Below, piece after piece: positions 36,055-43,973 of a DNA stretch of 43,973 bases. The notes below the pieces were generated by a model that searched no databases, had not been told where the DNA came from, and was given only the letters and a program-made list of their open reading frames with translations. The position numbers and the translations under genes are program-made. This DNA comes from Chitinophaga pinensis (GTDB lineage: Bacteria > Pseudomonadota > Gammaproteobacteria > Burkholderiales > Burkholderiaceae_C): assembly GCA_943326015.2 (NCBI GenBank), contig CALPRQ020000031.1, forward strand, positions 1-43,973, written 5' to 3'. Within the stretch, counting starts at the first letter, position 1, and the number at the start of each line of letters is the position of its first letter.

Positions 36055-37260
36055 TCAGCGTACCGGGGCCAGGTTGTCCAGCGCGGCCTGCACCGCCTGG
36101 CCCAGTTCGATCACCGCCAGTGCGTAGTAGCTGCTCCAGTTGTAGCGCGTGACGACGTAGAAGTTCTCGGTCCCGGCCACGAAGCTAGGCGCGGCGCCGC
36201 CCTGCAGCGGATCGCCGTTCTTCAGCTCGATCAGGGCCAGCGGTCCGGCATGCTGCCGTGCCTGGCCGTCGAGCCGGGCGCCCAGCGCCTGGAAGCGGGC
36301 CGCGTCGAAGCTGGGCTTGATGTCGGGTGCGAGCAGGGTGGCCAGGTTGGCATCGCTGGCCTCCACCTTGACCGGATAGTGGGTGGGCATGCCGCTGCGC
36401 CAGCCGTACTGCTGCAGGTAATGTGCCACCGAGCCGATCGCGTCGGCCGCGCTGGTGCTCAGGTCGATGCGGCCGTCGCCGTCGAAGTCGACGGCATGCT
36501 TGCTCCAGCTGCCGGGCATGAACTGCGGTAAGCCCATGGCGCCGGCGTAGCTGCCGCGCCAGCTGTCGGGGTCAACGCCCTGCTCGCGCGAGAGCTGCAG
36601 CAGGGTTTCCAGCTCGCCGCGAAAGTAGGCCTGGCGCTCGGCCGCGCGCGGGTGGCTGGCGGGGAAGTCCAGGCTCAGCGTGGCGAGGGCATCGAGTATC
36701 CGGTAGTTGCCGGTATGGCGACCGTAGAGGGTTTCGACGCCGATGATGCCGACGATCAGCGAGGCCGGCACGCCGTAGCTCGCCTCGGCGCGCTCGAGTG
36801 CCACGCGCTGCGCCTGCCAGAAGCGCACGCCCGCCTCGATGCGGGTCGGCTCGATGAAGCGTGCGCGGTAGGCGGCCCAGTTCCTGGCTGCGGCTGGCGC
36901 TGGCGTGACCAGCCGGATCACGCTGGGCAGCTGCTGAGCCTGCCCGATCCAGTGTCGAACCCATTCGAGGTCCCAGCCGCGGCGCTGCGCGATCTCGCGC
37001 GCGAGCTGCTCAGCCGCGGGCTTGCCGGCATAGCGGGCACCCTGAGGCGGTTGGTTGGCCTGTGCGCGCTGACTGGTTTCTGCTTTGACCGGGCGGGCCT
37101 GCGCCGGGTTCTGATCGCCCGCCGTCGTGGCGGCGGCGCTCGTGCCCGCCAGCATCAGTCCCAGCGCGGCCAGCCACAGGGCCTTGCGCCCCTCTCTGGC
37201 CTGCTGGTGCAAGGTGTTGGGGCTGGGCGCCGGGTCGGCGGGCAGGAAGGTGTCGGGCAT
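36055..37260 (-). CDS. mltB: lytic murein transglycosylase B family
   Basis: 401 residues. An MltB-type transglycosylase that cleaves peptidoglycan glycan strands with anhydro-muramyl products. Catalytic Glu lies in IIGVETLYGRHTGNYR. GAMGLPQFMPGSW and the Asp-rich FDGDGRIDL calcium-loop-like segment are as in the family, and YNWSSYYALAVIELGQAV closes the domain. The N-terminus has about 24 residues before a hydrophobic stretch (ALWLAALGLMLAGTSAAA) with no lipobox, so it is probably a soluble periplasmic or anchor-held form rather than an outer-membrane lipoprotein. ATG 37260 is chosen because the longer frame enters the upstream gene. It follows the TgpA-like gene by 23 bp on the same strand. 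Confidence 0.9.
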   Translation of the reverse strand: MPDTFLPADPAPSPNTLHQQAREGRKALWLAALGLMLAGTSAAATTAGDQNPAQARPVKAETSQRAQANQPPQGARYAGKPAAEQLAREIAQRRGWDLEWVRHWIGQAQQLPSVIRLVTPAPAAARNWAAYRARFIEPTRIEAGVRFWQAQRVALERAEASYGVPASLIVGIIGVETLYGRHTGNYRILDALATLSLDFPASHPRAAERQAYFRGELETLLQLSREQGVDPDSWRGSYAGAMGLPQFMPGSWSKHAVDFDGDGRIDLSTSAADAIGSVAHYLQQYGWRSGMPTHYPVKVEASDANLATLLAPDIKPSFDAARFQALGARLDGQARQHAGPLALIELKNGDPLQGGAAPSFVAGTENFYVVTRYNWSSYYALAVIELGQAVQAALDNLAPVR

Positions 37261-37283
37261 GGCGAGTGAGCGTGAAAAAACTC

Positions 37284-39335
37284 CTAGCGTAATACAGAAG
37301 GCCGCAGGGGACGGCGTGCCGAACGCAAGGGCGGCGGCCAGTCCAGTGCGCGTGCCTGGCGCCGCAGCTCGGCCAGCGAGCGGCGGCTGGACGGGTCGTA
37401 GCGCTGGCGTTCCAGCTCCAGCAGCCAGTCCCGCAGCGCTTGCCAGCGCCCGGCGGCCGCATCGACTGCCAGCAGCCCGGAGAGCTGACGTGGCGTGGCC
37501 TGCGGTGCCACCGGGTAGCCGGCGCGCAGCAGCTGTTGCCTGGCGCGCTGCAGCAGTCGCAGCCAGGGATCGTGCTGGCGACCCTGCCGCAGTGCCCAGA
37601 CCGCGCCGGCCAGGCCCAGCAAGCCGAGCAGTCCGGCCAGCAGGCGCACCAGGTCGGCCGACTCGGGTGTGGCAAAGCCCAGCCGCCTGAGCAGGTCGAG
37701 CTGGCGGGTCTGGTTGTAGTCGAGCACCCACTGGTTCCAGCGGTGGTTGAGCGCTTCCCAGGCCTGGCGCCATTGCGCCGCCAGCGTCGGGCTGATCCGG
37801 ATCATGGCGTCGGCCAGCAGGCCGGGCGTGGGCCGCAGCCGTTGCAGCGCGGCGATCCGGTCCGGCTGCACCGCGGCGGTCGGGTCCACCCGGGTCCAGC
37901 CCTGGCCGGCTAGCCAGACCTCGGCCCAGGCATGGGCGTCGCTCTGGCGCACGCTCCAGAGGCCGTCGACCGGGTTGCGCTCACCGCCCTGGTAGCCCGT
38001 GACGATGCGCGCCGGCAGGCCCGCCGCGCGCAGCAGGATCACGAAGCTGGCCGCGATATGCTCGCAAAAGCCGGCGCGGCGATCGAACCAGAACTCGTCC
38101 GCGCTGTCGCGGCCGTAGTCGCCCGGCTCCAGCGTGTAGCGGTAGCCGCCGCTGCGCAGCCGCTCCAGCACCCGCTGTATCAAGGCCGTGCCGCGATCCT
38201 GCCCGGCCGGCAGCGCTTGCTCGATCTCGCTGCGCAGTTGTCGCGCCAGCGCCAGGGTGCGCGGGTTGTAGCCGGCGGGCAGCTCAAGCATCTCCTGCAA
38301 CGCGCCGTTGGCGCGCTCGGGGCCGTAGCGGAAACGGGTGTAGCTCCGCGCCTCGTAGCGCACCAGTTCGGTCAGCGGCTGGCGCGTGAGCCACTGCAGG
38401 TCGGCGCTCATGTAGGGCTGCTGTCCAGGGACCAGCGGCGCCTGCGGCGTGGCTTCGAGCACGAACAGCCAGGGCCGGCGGCTGGGCTCCAGCGTGACCT
38501 GGTAGCGCACCGGCTCGCCCGCGACCCGCAACGCGGCCCGTGCCGCGTCGGGCAGCGCCGGTGCCGGTCGCCATTCGATGCCGTCGAAGCGGCTCAGCAC
38601 CGGGCCCCGGAAGTAGAGCGCATCCTGGGCCGGTGGCTGGCCATCGAAGCGGATGCGCAAGGCGATGCCGGGGTCCAGCGCCAGTTGCGCGATCTGGCCG
38701 ACCTGCATCCGGTCCGACAGGCCGCTGCGTCCGCCGAGCGCGTCGGCGGGCAGTCCCCACAGCGGCGCCAGCCTTGGGAACAGCAGGAACAGCGCCAGCA
38801 TCAGCGGCGTGCCGAGCAGCATCATGCGCCCGGCCAGCCGCACCGACAGCCGCAGCGGCGGGCATCCGAGCGGCAGGTTGGCGTTGACCAGTGCTGTCAG
38901 CAGCCCGAGCAGCGCGAGCAGGATGCCCAGCGCGGTTGGCAGCGACTGCGAGTGAAAGAACAGCGTCAGCAAGGCGAAGAAACCCAGGAAGAAGACCACG
39001 AAGGCGTCGCGGCGCGCGCGCAGCTCCAGCGTCTTGAGCGCCAGCAGCAGCGCGACCAGTGCGACGCCGGCCTGCCGCCCGAGCAGGGTCCGGTAGTCCA
39101 GCCAGGTCGCGGCCACGGCCAGCGTCAGCAGTGCGACGCGCCAGGCCAGCGGCGGCAGCGCGCGTTGCGTCAGCGCCAGCCAGCCGCGCCCCAGCAGCAG
39201 GGCCAGCGCCAGCGCCGTGCACCAGACCGGTAGCTGGCTGGCCAGCATCAGCAGCATCCAGGCGATCACGCCGAGCAGGAACAGCGTGTCGCGTGTCTCG
39301 CGCGGCAAGGCGGTCAGGCTGCGGGTGTTCAGCAC
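37284..39335 (-). CDS. TgpA-like membrane transglutaminase (DUF3488 plus transglutaminase core)
   Basis: 683 residues. The N-terminus has about six TM helices (residues ~15-220, DUF3488), then a periplasmic transglutaminase domain (~300-540) with Cys424 (AGFCEHIAASF), His468 (SDAHAWAEVW) and an Asp about 16 residues later (RVDPTAAV). A final TM is near 565-585, and the cytoplasmic tail has DUF4129-like features. TgpA of Pseudomonas has the same plan. The gene overlaps the end of the DUF58 gene by 7 bases and belongs to the conserved MoxR-DUF58-TgpA operon. It acts at the inner membrane; the substrate is unknown. Confidence 0.92.
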   Translation of the reverse strand: MLNTRSLTALPRETRDTLFLLGVIAWMLLMLASQLPVWCTALALALLLGRGWLALTQRALPPLAWRVALLTLAVAATWLDYRTLLGRQAGVALVALLLALKTLELRARRDAFVVFFLGFFALLTLFFHSQSLPTALGILLALLGLLTALVNANLPLGCPPLRLSVRLAGRMMLLGTPLMLALFLLFPRLAPLWGLPADALGGRSGLSDRMQVGQIAQLALDPGIALRIRFDGQPPAQDALYFRGPVLSRFDGIEWRPAPALPDAARAALRVAGEPVRYQVTLEPSRRPWLFVLEATPQAPLVPGQQPYMSADLQWLTRQPLTELVRYEARSYTRFRYGPERANGALQEMLELPAGYNPRTLALARQLRSEIEQALPAGQDRGTALIQRVLERLRSGGYRYTLEPGDYGRDSADEFWFDRRAGFCEHIAASFVILLRAAGLPARIVTGYQGGERNPVDGLWSVRQSDAHAWAEVWLAGQGWTRVDPTAAVQPDRIAALQRLRPTPGLLADAMIRISPTLAAQWRQAWEALNHRWNQWVLDYNQTRQLDLLRRLGFATPESADLVRLLAGLLGLLGLAGAVWALRQGRQHDPWLRLLQRARQQLLRAGYPVAPQATPRQLSGLLAVDAAAGRWQALRDWLLELERQRYDPSSRRSLAELRRQARALDWPPPLRSARRPLRPSVLR

Positions 39336-40363
39336 AGCGCGAGCGCTTCCAGGCAGCGTTGTCGGTGCGTGGCGCCGTGACCGGGTGCGATCTCCAGCGC
39401 ACCCAGTCGCAGGCCGTAGTCCAGCTGTTGCGCCTCGGCGGCCAGCACCCAGGCGCAGAGCCGGCTCAGGCGCTGCTCCGGGTCGGACAGGCCGGTGCGG
39501 CCCGCATCGAGCCAGCAGCGGCGCCCGCTCGGTCGGGTGAAATCGCGGCTGACCCAGTCATCGCGGCCGCTCTCTGCCTGGCGGGCCACCTTCTTCCAAG
39601 CCACCCAGTGCAGCGGATCGCCACGGCGCCAGGGGCGCAGGCCTTCCCATTCATCGCTGCTGCCGTTTGTGTCCGTAGTGGTCAGACCTTCCTCTACCCC
39701 GGTCGGAGGCGGCAAGGGCGACGCCGGGGTCTCGGGCGCGGGGTAGACCAGCAGCAGCGCAGCCGGGCGCCACCAGCACCAGGCGCGCAAGATGCCGAGC
39801 GGAAAGCGGGTCTGTGCCTGCAGCGGTGGCAGGGCATGGCGTCCGCGCTGCGGCATGACACAGCGCAGTTGCAGCGTGACATGGCCTTGTGCGGGCAGGT
39901 CGGTCCAGTGTCCAGGCCAGTCGATGTCACGACCGGTCTGGCCCGGCGCCAGCCAGTCCAGCGCGATGGCCCAGCGCTCGCGCCGCGTCGGGTTGTGCAG
40001 CGTGACGGCGACCGTCGCGGCCTGGCCGGCGAAGACCGGCTCGCCCGCTTGCAGTTGCAGCCGCAGGCCGTTGAGGTTGCCGTGCGTCAGGTGCAGCGCC
40101 GCCAGCGCGCTGCCGGCGATCAGGAAGGTCAGCAGATAGCCCAGGTTGAGCTGGTAGTTGATGCTGCCGATCAGCAGCACGAGCAGCGTCAGCGCCAGCA
40201 GCAGCCCGGCGCGGGTGGGAAGGATGTAGACATTGCGCTGCGTCAGCTCCAGCTGGTCGGTCGCGGGCAGCCGGCGCAGCCACCAGCCCTGCCAGCTGGC
40301 TTGCCAGCGCAGGCGAGCGCGCCTTGCCCGACGGGGAGCGAGCTTTGCGGCGGAAGCTGCCAT
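39329..40363 (-). CDS. DUF58-domain protein
   Basis: 344 residues. Two TM helices near the N-terminus (ILPTRAGLLLALTLLVLLIG and YLLTFLIAGSALAALHL) precede an immunoglobulin-like region and the DUF58 signature SDEWEGLRPWRRGDPLHWVA, then KKVARQAESGRDDWV. DUF58 proteins are vWA-like partners of MoxR ATPases. ATG 40363 (MAASAAKLAPRRARR) is used because the upstream extension overlaps moxR and has no family similarity. It lies 10 bp after moxR and overlaps the TgpA-like gene by 7 bases: one operon. Confidence 0.9.
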   Translation of the reverse strand: MAASAAKLAPRRARRARLRWQASWQGWWLRRLPATDQLELTQRNVYILPTRAGLLLALTLLVLLIGSINYQLNLGYLLTFLIAGSALAALHLTHGNLNGLRLQLQAGEPVFAGQAATVAVTLHNPTRRERWAIALDWLAPGQTGRDIDWPGHWTDLPAQGHVTLQLRCVMPQRGRHALPPLQAQTRFPLGILRAWCWWRPAALLLVYPAPETPASPLPPPTGVEEGLTTTDTNGSSDEWEGLRPWRRGDPLHWVAWKKVARQAESGRDDWVSRDFTRPSGRRCWLDAGRTGLSDPEQRLSRLCAWVLAAEAQQLDYGLRLGALEIAPGHGATHRQRCLEALALC

Positions 40364-40373
40364 GGCCGGTGTT

Positions 40374-41297
40374 TCAGCGCAGCGGGGTGGCCGCCAGCAT
40401 GGCCTGCACCTGCTCGACCGGGCCGCGGCCGGATGACGACAGCGGCGTGAGCCGGTGCGCGGCGGTCTGCGGTAGGATGGCGGCGATGTCGTCGGGCGCG
40501 AGGTAGCGCCGGCCCTCGACCAGCGCATGCGCCTTGGCCGCGCGCAGCACCGCCAGCGCGGCGCGCGGGCTCAGGCCCTGCACGAACCAGCGCCCGCTGC
40601 GGGTGGCCTCGACCAGATCCTGCAGATAGTCGAGCGCCGCGTCGCCGGCCTGGACCGCGAGCACCTCCGACTGCAGGCGCGCGAACTCGGCCGCATCGAT
40701 TCGAGCCGGCAGCTCCTGCAACAGCCCGCGCCGGTCCTGTCCCTGTAGCAGGCTGCGCTCGGCCGCGCGGTCCGGATAGCCCAGGCTGATGCGCATCAGG
40801 AAGCGGTCGAGCTGCGACTCGGGCAGCAGCTGGGTGCCGACCTGGTCATGCGGGTTCTGTGTCGCGATCACGAAGAAGGGGCGTGGCAGCGGCCGCGTCT
40901 CGCCCTCGACCGAGACCTGCTGCTCCTCCATCGCTTCGAGCAAGGCGCTCTGGGTCCGGGGGCTGGCGCGGTTGATCTCGTCGGCCAGCAACAGCTGGGT
41001 GAACAGCGGCCCCGGGTGGAAGACAAAGGTCTGCTGCTCGCGTTGAAACACCGAGACCCCCGTCAGGTCGCTCGGCATCAGGTCGGAGGTGAACTGCACG
41101 CGCGAGAACGCCAGTCCGAAACTGCGCGCCAATGCCTGCGCTAGCGTGGTCTTGCCCACGCCCGGCATGTCCTGGATCAACAAATGGCCACCTGCCAGCA
41201 GGCAGATCACGCAATCGCGCACTTGTAAGGCTTTGCCAGCCATGATCGTGTTAAGCTGGTCAAATAACGAGGAGATTTGGACTTGAGTTGACTGCAT
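40374..41297 (-). CDS. MoxR-family AAA+ ATPase
   Basis: 307 residues from ATG 41297 (MQSTQVQISSLFDQLN). Walker A MPGVGKTTLAQAL (residues ~44-56), Walker B QLLLADEIN, sensor-1 VIATQNPHDQ, and arginine-finger region LPESQLDRFLMRI. MoxR ATPases act as chaperones in maturation of protein complexes, often with vWA/DUF58 partners, as here. Alternative starts are ATG 41309 and a TTG at 41324; none has a strong Shine-Dalgarno. Its 5' end is about 30 bp from the divergent deacetylase-family gene, so the two promoters must overlap. Cytosolic. Confidence 0.92.
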   Translation of the reverse strand: MQSTQVQISSLFDQLNTIMAGKALQVRDCVICLLAGGHLLIQDMPGVGKTTLAQALARSFGLAFSRVQFTSDLMPSDLTGVSVFQREQQTFVFHPGPLFTQLLLADEINRASPRTQSALLEAMEEQQVSVEGETRPLPRPFFVIATQNPHDQVGTQLLPESQLDRFLMRISLGYPDRAAERSLLQGQDRRGLLQELPARIDAAEFARLQSEVLAVQAGDAALDYLQDLVEATRSGRWFVQGLSPRAALAVLRAAKAHALVEGRRYLAPDDIAAILPQTAAHRLTPLSSSGRGPVEQVQAMLAATPLR

Positions 41298-41326
41298 CAG
41301 CTCGACCATAACGGAAAACGCCAATC

Positions 41327-42280
41327 ATGAATGCGACAGGTTATTACACCCACCGTTTGTTCCGTAAACACGAGATGGGACCGGGTCACCCGGAATGTCC
41401 GGAACGTCTGGCTGCGATCGACGACCGGCTGCTGGTCACCGGGGTGCTCGACGTGCTCGAACACCGCGACCCGACGCCGGCTTCGGTGGCCGAGATCGAG
41501 CTGGCACATGGCCGCATGCATATCGCCGCCATGCGCGGCCTGTGCGACTTCCTCAAGGAAGACATCGTGGCTGGCGGTCCCACCCATTACCACGTCGATG
41601 CCGACACCGCGCTCAACGAGTTCAGCTACGACGCCGCGCTGATGTCGGCCGGCGCGGCGATCTGCGCCACCGACGCCGTGATCGCCGGCGAACTCGAAAA
41701 CGCCTTCTGTGCGGTGCGTCCGCCCGGCCACCATGCCTGCCGTGACAAGGCCATGGGCTTTTGCGTCTTCAACAACGTGGCGATCGCGGCCAAGTACGCG
41801 CTCGAGCGCCACGGGCTGGAACGGGTGGCGATCGTGGACTTCGACGTTCACCATGGCAACGGCACCGAGAACATCGTCGCCGGTGACGACCGCATCCTCA
41901 TGTGCAGCTTCTATCAGCACCCCTTCTACCCGGAAGGCGGCGCCTTGTCCGATGCTCCCAACCTGGTCAACCTGCCGGTGCCGGCCTACACCAAGGGCAC
42001 CGTGATCCGCGAGCTGATCGAAGCCAGCTGGCTGCCGCGCCTGGAGCAGCACCAGCCGCAGATGATCTTCATCAGCGCCGGCTTCGACGCCCACCGCGAG
42101 GACGACATGGGCCAGCTCGGCCTGGTCGAGCAGGACTACACCTGGATCACGACCCAGCTCAAGGCAGTCGCCAAGCGCCACGCCCAGGGCCGCATCGTGA
42201 GCTGCCTCGAAGGCGGCTACGACCTGAGCTCGCTGTCGCGCAGCGTGGAGGCGCATCTGCGCGTGCTGGCCGACGTCTGA
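41327..42280 (+). CDS. histone deacetylase-family amidohydrolase
   Basis: 317 residues, full length. Zn-dependent deacetylase of the HDAC/acetylpolyamine-amidohydrolase/AcuC family. Motifs in order: HPECPERL (20s), the His pair AVRPPGHHACRD, the metal motif DFDVHHGNGTE (Asp and His ligands), SFYQHPFYP, and FISAGFDAHREDD with the third metal ligand. LEGGYDLSSLS closes the fold. In bacteria the substrates may be acetylated polyamines, small molecules or proteins; which applies here cannot be told from the sequence. It begins divergently from moxR and is followed by the MscS gene at 67 bp. Cytosolic. Confidence 0.93.
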   Translation: MNATGYYTHRLFRKHEMGPGHPECPERLAAIDDRLLVTGVLDVLEHRDPTPASVAEIELAHGRMHIAAMRGLCDFLKEDIVAGGPTHYHVDADTALNEFSYDAALMSAGAAICATDAVIAGELENAFCAVRPPGHHACRDKAMGFCVFNNVAIAAKYALERHGLERVAIVDFDVHHGNGTENIVAGDDRILMCSFYQHPFYPEGGALSDAPNLVNLPVPAYTKGTVIRELIEASWLPRLEQHQPQMIFISAGFDAHREDDMGQLGLVEQDYTWITTQLKAVAKRHAQGRIVSCLEGGYDLSSLSRSVEAHLRVLADV

Positions 42281-42347
42281 GGCCGGGGGATTGCCGGGAG
42301 GCATTGGTCAAACTGTGGCAAGCTAGCGGCTTTGTTCCAATGCCGCT

Positions 42348-43670
42348 TTGCCTGCTGTGAATCCCGCTCCCATCCCCATTGACGATTTCTCGCTCTGGCT
42401 GGCCTCCTTCGGCCGGCCCGAGGTCCTGCTTGAGCTCGCGATCCTGGCCACTTGCGGCCTGCTGGCCTGGGGTCTGGTCGGGCTGCTGCGCCGTATCTTC
42501 TCGCCCGACACCAGCCATTCGATCTGGTTCGGCCATGGCCTGGTCGACGGCGTGCTGTTTCCGACCCTGCTGCTGGGCTTGGGCTTCTCCGCGCGCACGC
42601 TCTGGTCGGCCAGTCACCCGGTCCATCTGCTGCGCATAGCGATTCCGGTGCTGGTGGCGCTGGTCGTGATCCGCGTCGGCGTCAAGGTGCTGCAGGTGGC
42701 CTTCCGGCAGGCGGCCTGGCTGCGCCCGATCGAACGCACCATTTCCTGGTTCGCCTGGCTCAGCATGGTGCTGTGGGTCACCGGGCTGCTGCCCGTGCTG
42801 CTCAACGAACTCGACCAGATTCAATGGAAGATCGGCGGCAGCAAGCTCTCGGTCCGTACCCTGATCGAAGGGGCGCTGACCGCCTGCGCCGTGCTGCTGG
42901 TAACGCTCTGGATCTCGTCGGCGATCGAGTCGCGGCTGCTGCGCGCGGCCACCGGCAGCGAGCTGTCCTTGCGCAAGGCAGCCAGCAACGCGACCCGCGC
43001 GCTGCTGATGTTCGTCGGCCTGATGGTCGCGCTGACCTCGGTCGGCATCGACCTGTCGGCGCTGTCGGTGCTGGGCGGTGCGATCGGCGTCGGTATCGGT
43101 TTCGGCCTGCAAAAGCTCGCGGCCAACTATGTCAGCGGCTTCGTGATCCTGACCGAGCGCAGCATGCGCATCGGCGACATGGTGCGGGTCGACAACTTCG
43201 AGGGCCGCATCACCGACATCAAGGCCCGCTTCACCGTGATCCGCTCGATCGCCGGGCGCGAGGCCATCGTCCCGAACGAGATCCTGATCACGAGCCGGGT
43301 CGAGAACCTGTCGCTGGCGGATCCGCGCGTTTCGCAATTCACCGTGGTCGGCGTGGCCTACGAAAGCGACGTCGATCTGGTGGCGCGCCTGCTGGTCGAG
43401 GCGGCCAAGGCCCAGCCGCGGGTGCTGACCGAACCGGCTCCGGCAGCCTCGCTGTCGGCCTTCGGCGCCGATGGCCTCGAGTTCACGCTGAGCTACTGGA
43501 TCGGTGATCCCGAGAACGGCACCCTGGGCCTGAAATCCGACATCAACCGCGCGATCCTGGCGGCTTTCCGTGCGCAGGGCGTCGAGATTCCCTACCCGCA
43601 GCGGGTGTTGCATGTGACCGGTGCGCAACCGACTGGCACCACGCCAGGGCATCCGCCGGCAGCGGTCTGA
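42348..43670 (+). CDS. MscS-family mechanosensitive ion channel
   Basis: 440 residues from a TTG at 42348. A GTG at 42357 is equally possible, and no ATG fits, so the exact start is uncertain. About five TM helices in residues 20-240 precede the Gly/Ala-rich pore helix LGGAIGVGIGFGLQKLAANY (about 242-261) and the MscS beta domain (FVILTERSMRIGDMVRVDNF, then IVPNEILITSRVENLS). The C-terminal alpha/beta part ends AQGVEIPYPQRVLHVTG. It has more TM helices than E. coli MscS (three). Role: opens under membrane tension to relieve hypo-osmotic shock. Inner membrane. Confidence 0.92.
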   Translation: MPAVNPAPIPIDDFSLWLASFGRPEVLLELAILATCGLLAWGLVGLLRRIFSPDTSHSIWFGHGLVDGVLFPTLLLGLGFSARTLWSASHPVHLLRIAIPVLVALVVIRVGVKVLQVAFRQAAWLRPIERTISWFAWLSMVLWVTGLLPVLLNELDQIQWKIGGSKLSVRTLIEGALTACAVLLVTLWISSAIESRLLRAATGSELSLRKAASNATRALLMFVGLMVALTSVGIDLSALSVLGGAIGVGIGFGLQKLAANYVSGFVILTERSMRIGDMVRVDNFEGRITDIKARFTVIRSIAGREAIVPNEILITSRVENLSLADPRVSQFTVVGVAYESDVDLVARLLVEAAKAQPRVLTEPAPAASLSAFGADGLEFTLSYWIGDPENGTLGLKSDINRAILAAFRAQGVEIPYPQRVLHVTGAQPTGTTPGHPPAAV

Positions 43671-43675
43671 AGTAA

Positions 43676-43696
43676 AACTGGAATAGAATTCCAGTT
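43676..43696. promoter_or_regulatory. inverted repeat upstream of etfB
   Basis: AACTGGAAT-AGA-ATTCCAGTT, a perfect 9-bp inverted repeat with a 3-base spacer, just after the MscS stop codon and 53 bp before the etfB ATG. Its symmetry and AT-rich surroundings fit an operator; it could also be a weak terminator hairpin for the upstream gene. Confidence 0.45.
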
Positions 43697-43749
43697 AATT
43701 ATTGCTATCGACACGGTTTCAACCTTCCTACACAAGCAGGAGTCAAAAC

Positions 43750-43973
43750 ATGAAAATCCTCGTCCCCGTCAAGCGCGTGGTGGACTACAACGTCAAGGTG
43801 CGCGTCAAGGCCGATGGCACGGGCGTTGACATCGCCAACGTCAAGATGAGCATGAACCCCTTCGACGAGATCGCGATCGAGGAAGCGGTGCGCCTGAAGG
43901 AGAAGGGCGCGGCGACCGAAGTGATCGCGGTGTCCTGCGGCGTGGCTCAATGCCAGGAAACCCTGCGCACCGC
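43750..43973 (+). CDS. etfB: electron transfer flavoprotein subunit beta (partial, runs off the window)
   Basis: The first 74 codons: [20 protein letters not shown], then [20 protein letters not shown] and [17 protein letters not shown], the characteristic EtfB N-terminus. With EtfA it carries electrons from acyl-CoA dehydrogenases and similar enzymes to ETF-ubiquinone oxidoreductase. AGGAG lies 8 bases before the ATG. The 3' end, and the expected etfA, are outside the window. The 9-bp inverted repeat upstream may regulate it. Confidence 0.95.
   Translation, partial: MKILVPVKRVVDYNVKVRVKADGTGVDIANVKMSMNPFDEIAIEEAVRLKEKGAATEVIAVSCGVAQCQETLRT

Overview
The window is GC-rich (about two thirds G+C by eye) and densely coded, with genes typical of Betaproteobacteria: ParC, ComEC, MsrQ, AmtB, an MltB-type transglycosylase, and EtfB with a Burkholderiales-like N-terminus. 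I infer a Burkholderiales member, possibly of the Leptothrix/Rubrivivax/Ideonella type. This rests on gene content and composition only.

Layout. Bases 1-275 hold two inverted copies of a structured intergenic hairpin repeat. Bases 276-9206 are mostly housekeeping: a helix-hairpin-helix protein with an internal duplication, a SHOCT protein, parC, two unrecognised envelope proteins, msrQ, amtB behind a good sigma-54 promoter candidate, and a RidA-family protein. Bases 9259-15477 are a four-gene signalling operon on the minus strand: periplasmic sugar-type binding protein, membrane histidine kinase, and two response regulators whose outputs are PP2C/SpoIIE phosphatases. Parts of the two regulator genes are almost identical in DNA.

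Bases 15610-19049 and 27504-31022 carry transglutaminase, circularly permuted ATP-grasp/alpha-E fusion, and transglutaminase-DUF2126 genes, all on the minus strand. This is one known conserved gene set, but here it is split by an 8.3-kb block of lower G+C on the opposite strand. The block is bounded by 36-bp direct repeats (35/36 identical) derived from the 3' end of the DUF2126 gene. Closing the gap restores the operon, so I read the block as an inserted island.

The island (19164-27501) is the most interesting part. It encodes a secreted glycine-zipper protein, a caspase-fold (C14-like) lipoprotein with a BON-like domain, a secreted DUF4384 protein, a ~1000-residue tubulin/FtsZ-like cytoplasmic GTPase candidate, a zinc-ribbon/TM/TPR protein that should cross the inner membrane, and a lipoprotein sharing that protein's C-terminal module. 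An 11-residue motif (YAxKGIxFAxD type) occurs once in the caspase, just after the catalytic-Cys region, and twice plus one degenerate copy in the DUF4384 protein. I propose a trans-envelope caspase-tubulin system in which the motif is a processing or docking site. Function is unproven.

Bases 31161-43973 return to core genes: comEC, a second (split) ATP-grasp plus alpha-E pair, mltB, the MoxR-DUF58-TgpA-like transglutaminase operon, a histone-deacetylase-family hydrolase, an MscS-type channel, and the start of etfB. No rRNA, tRNA, CRISPR array, transposase or integrase gene was seen.
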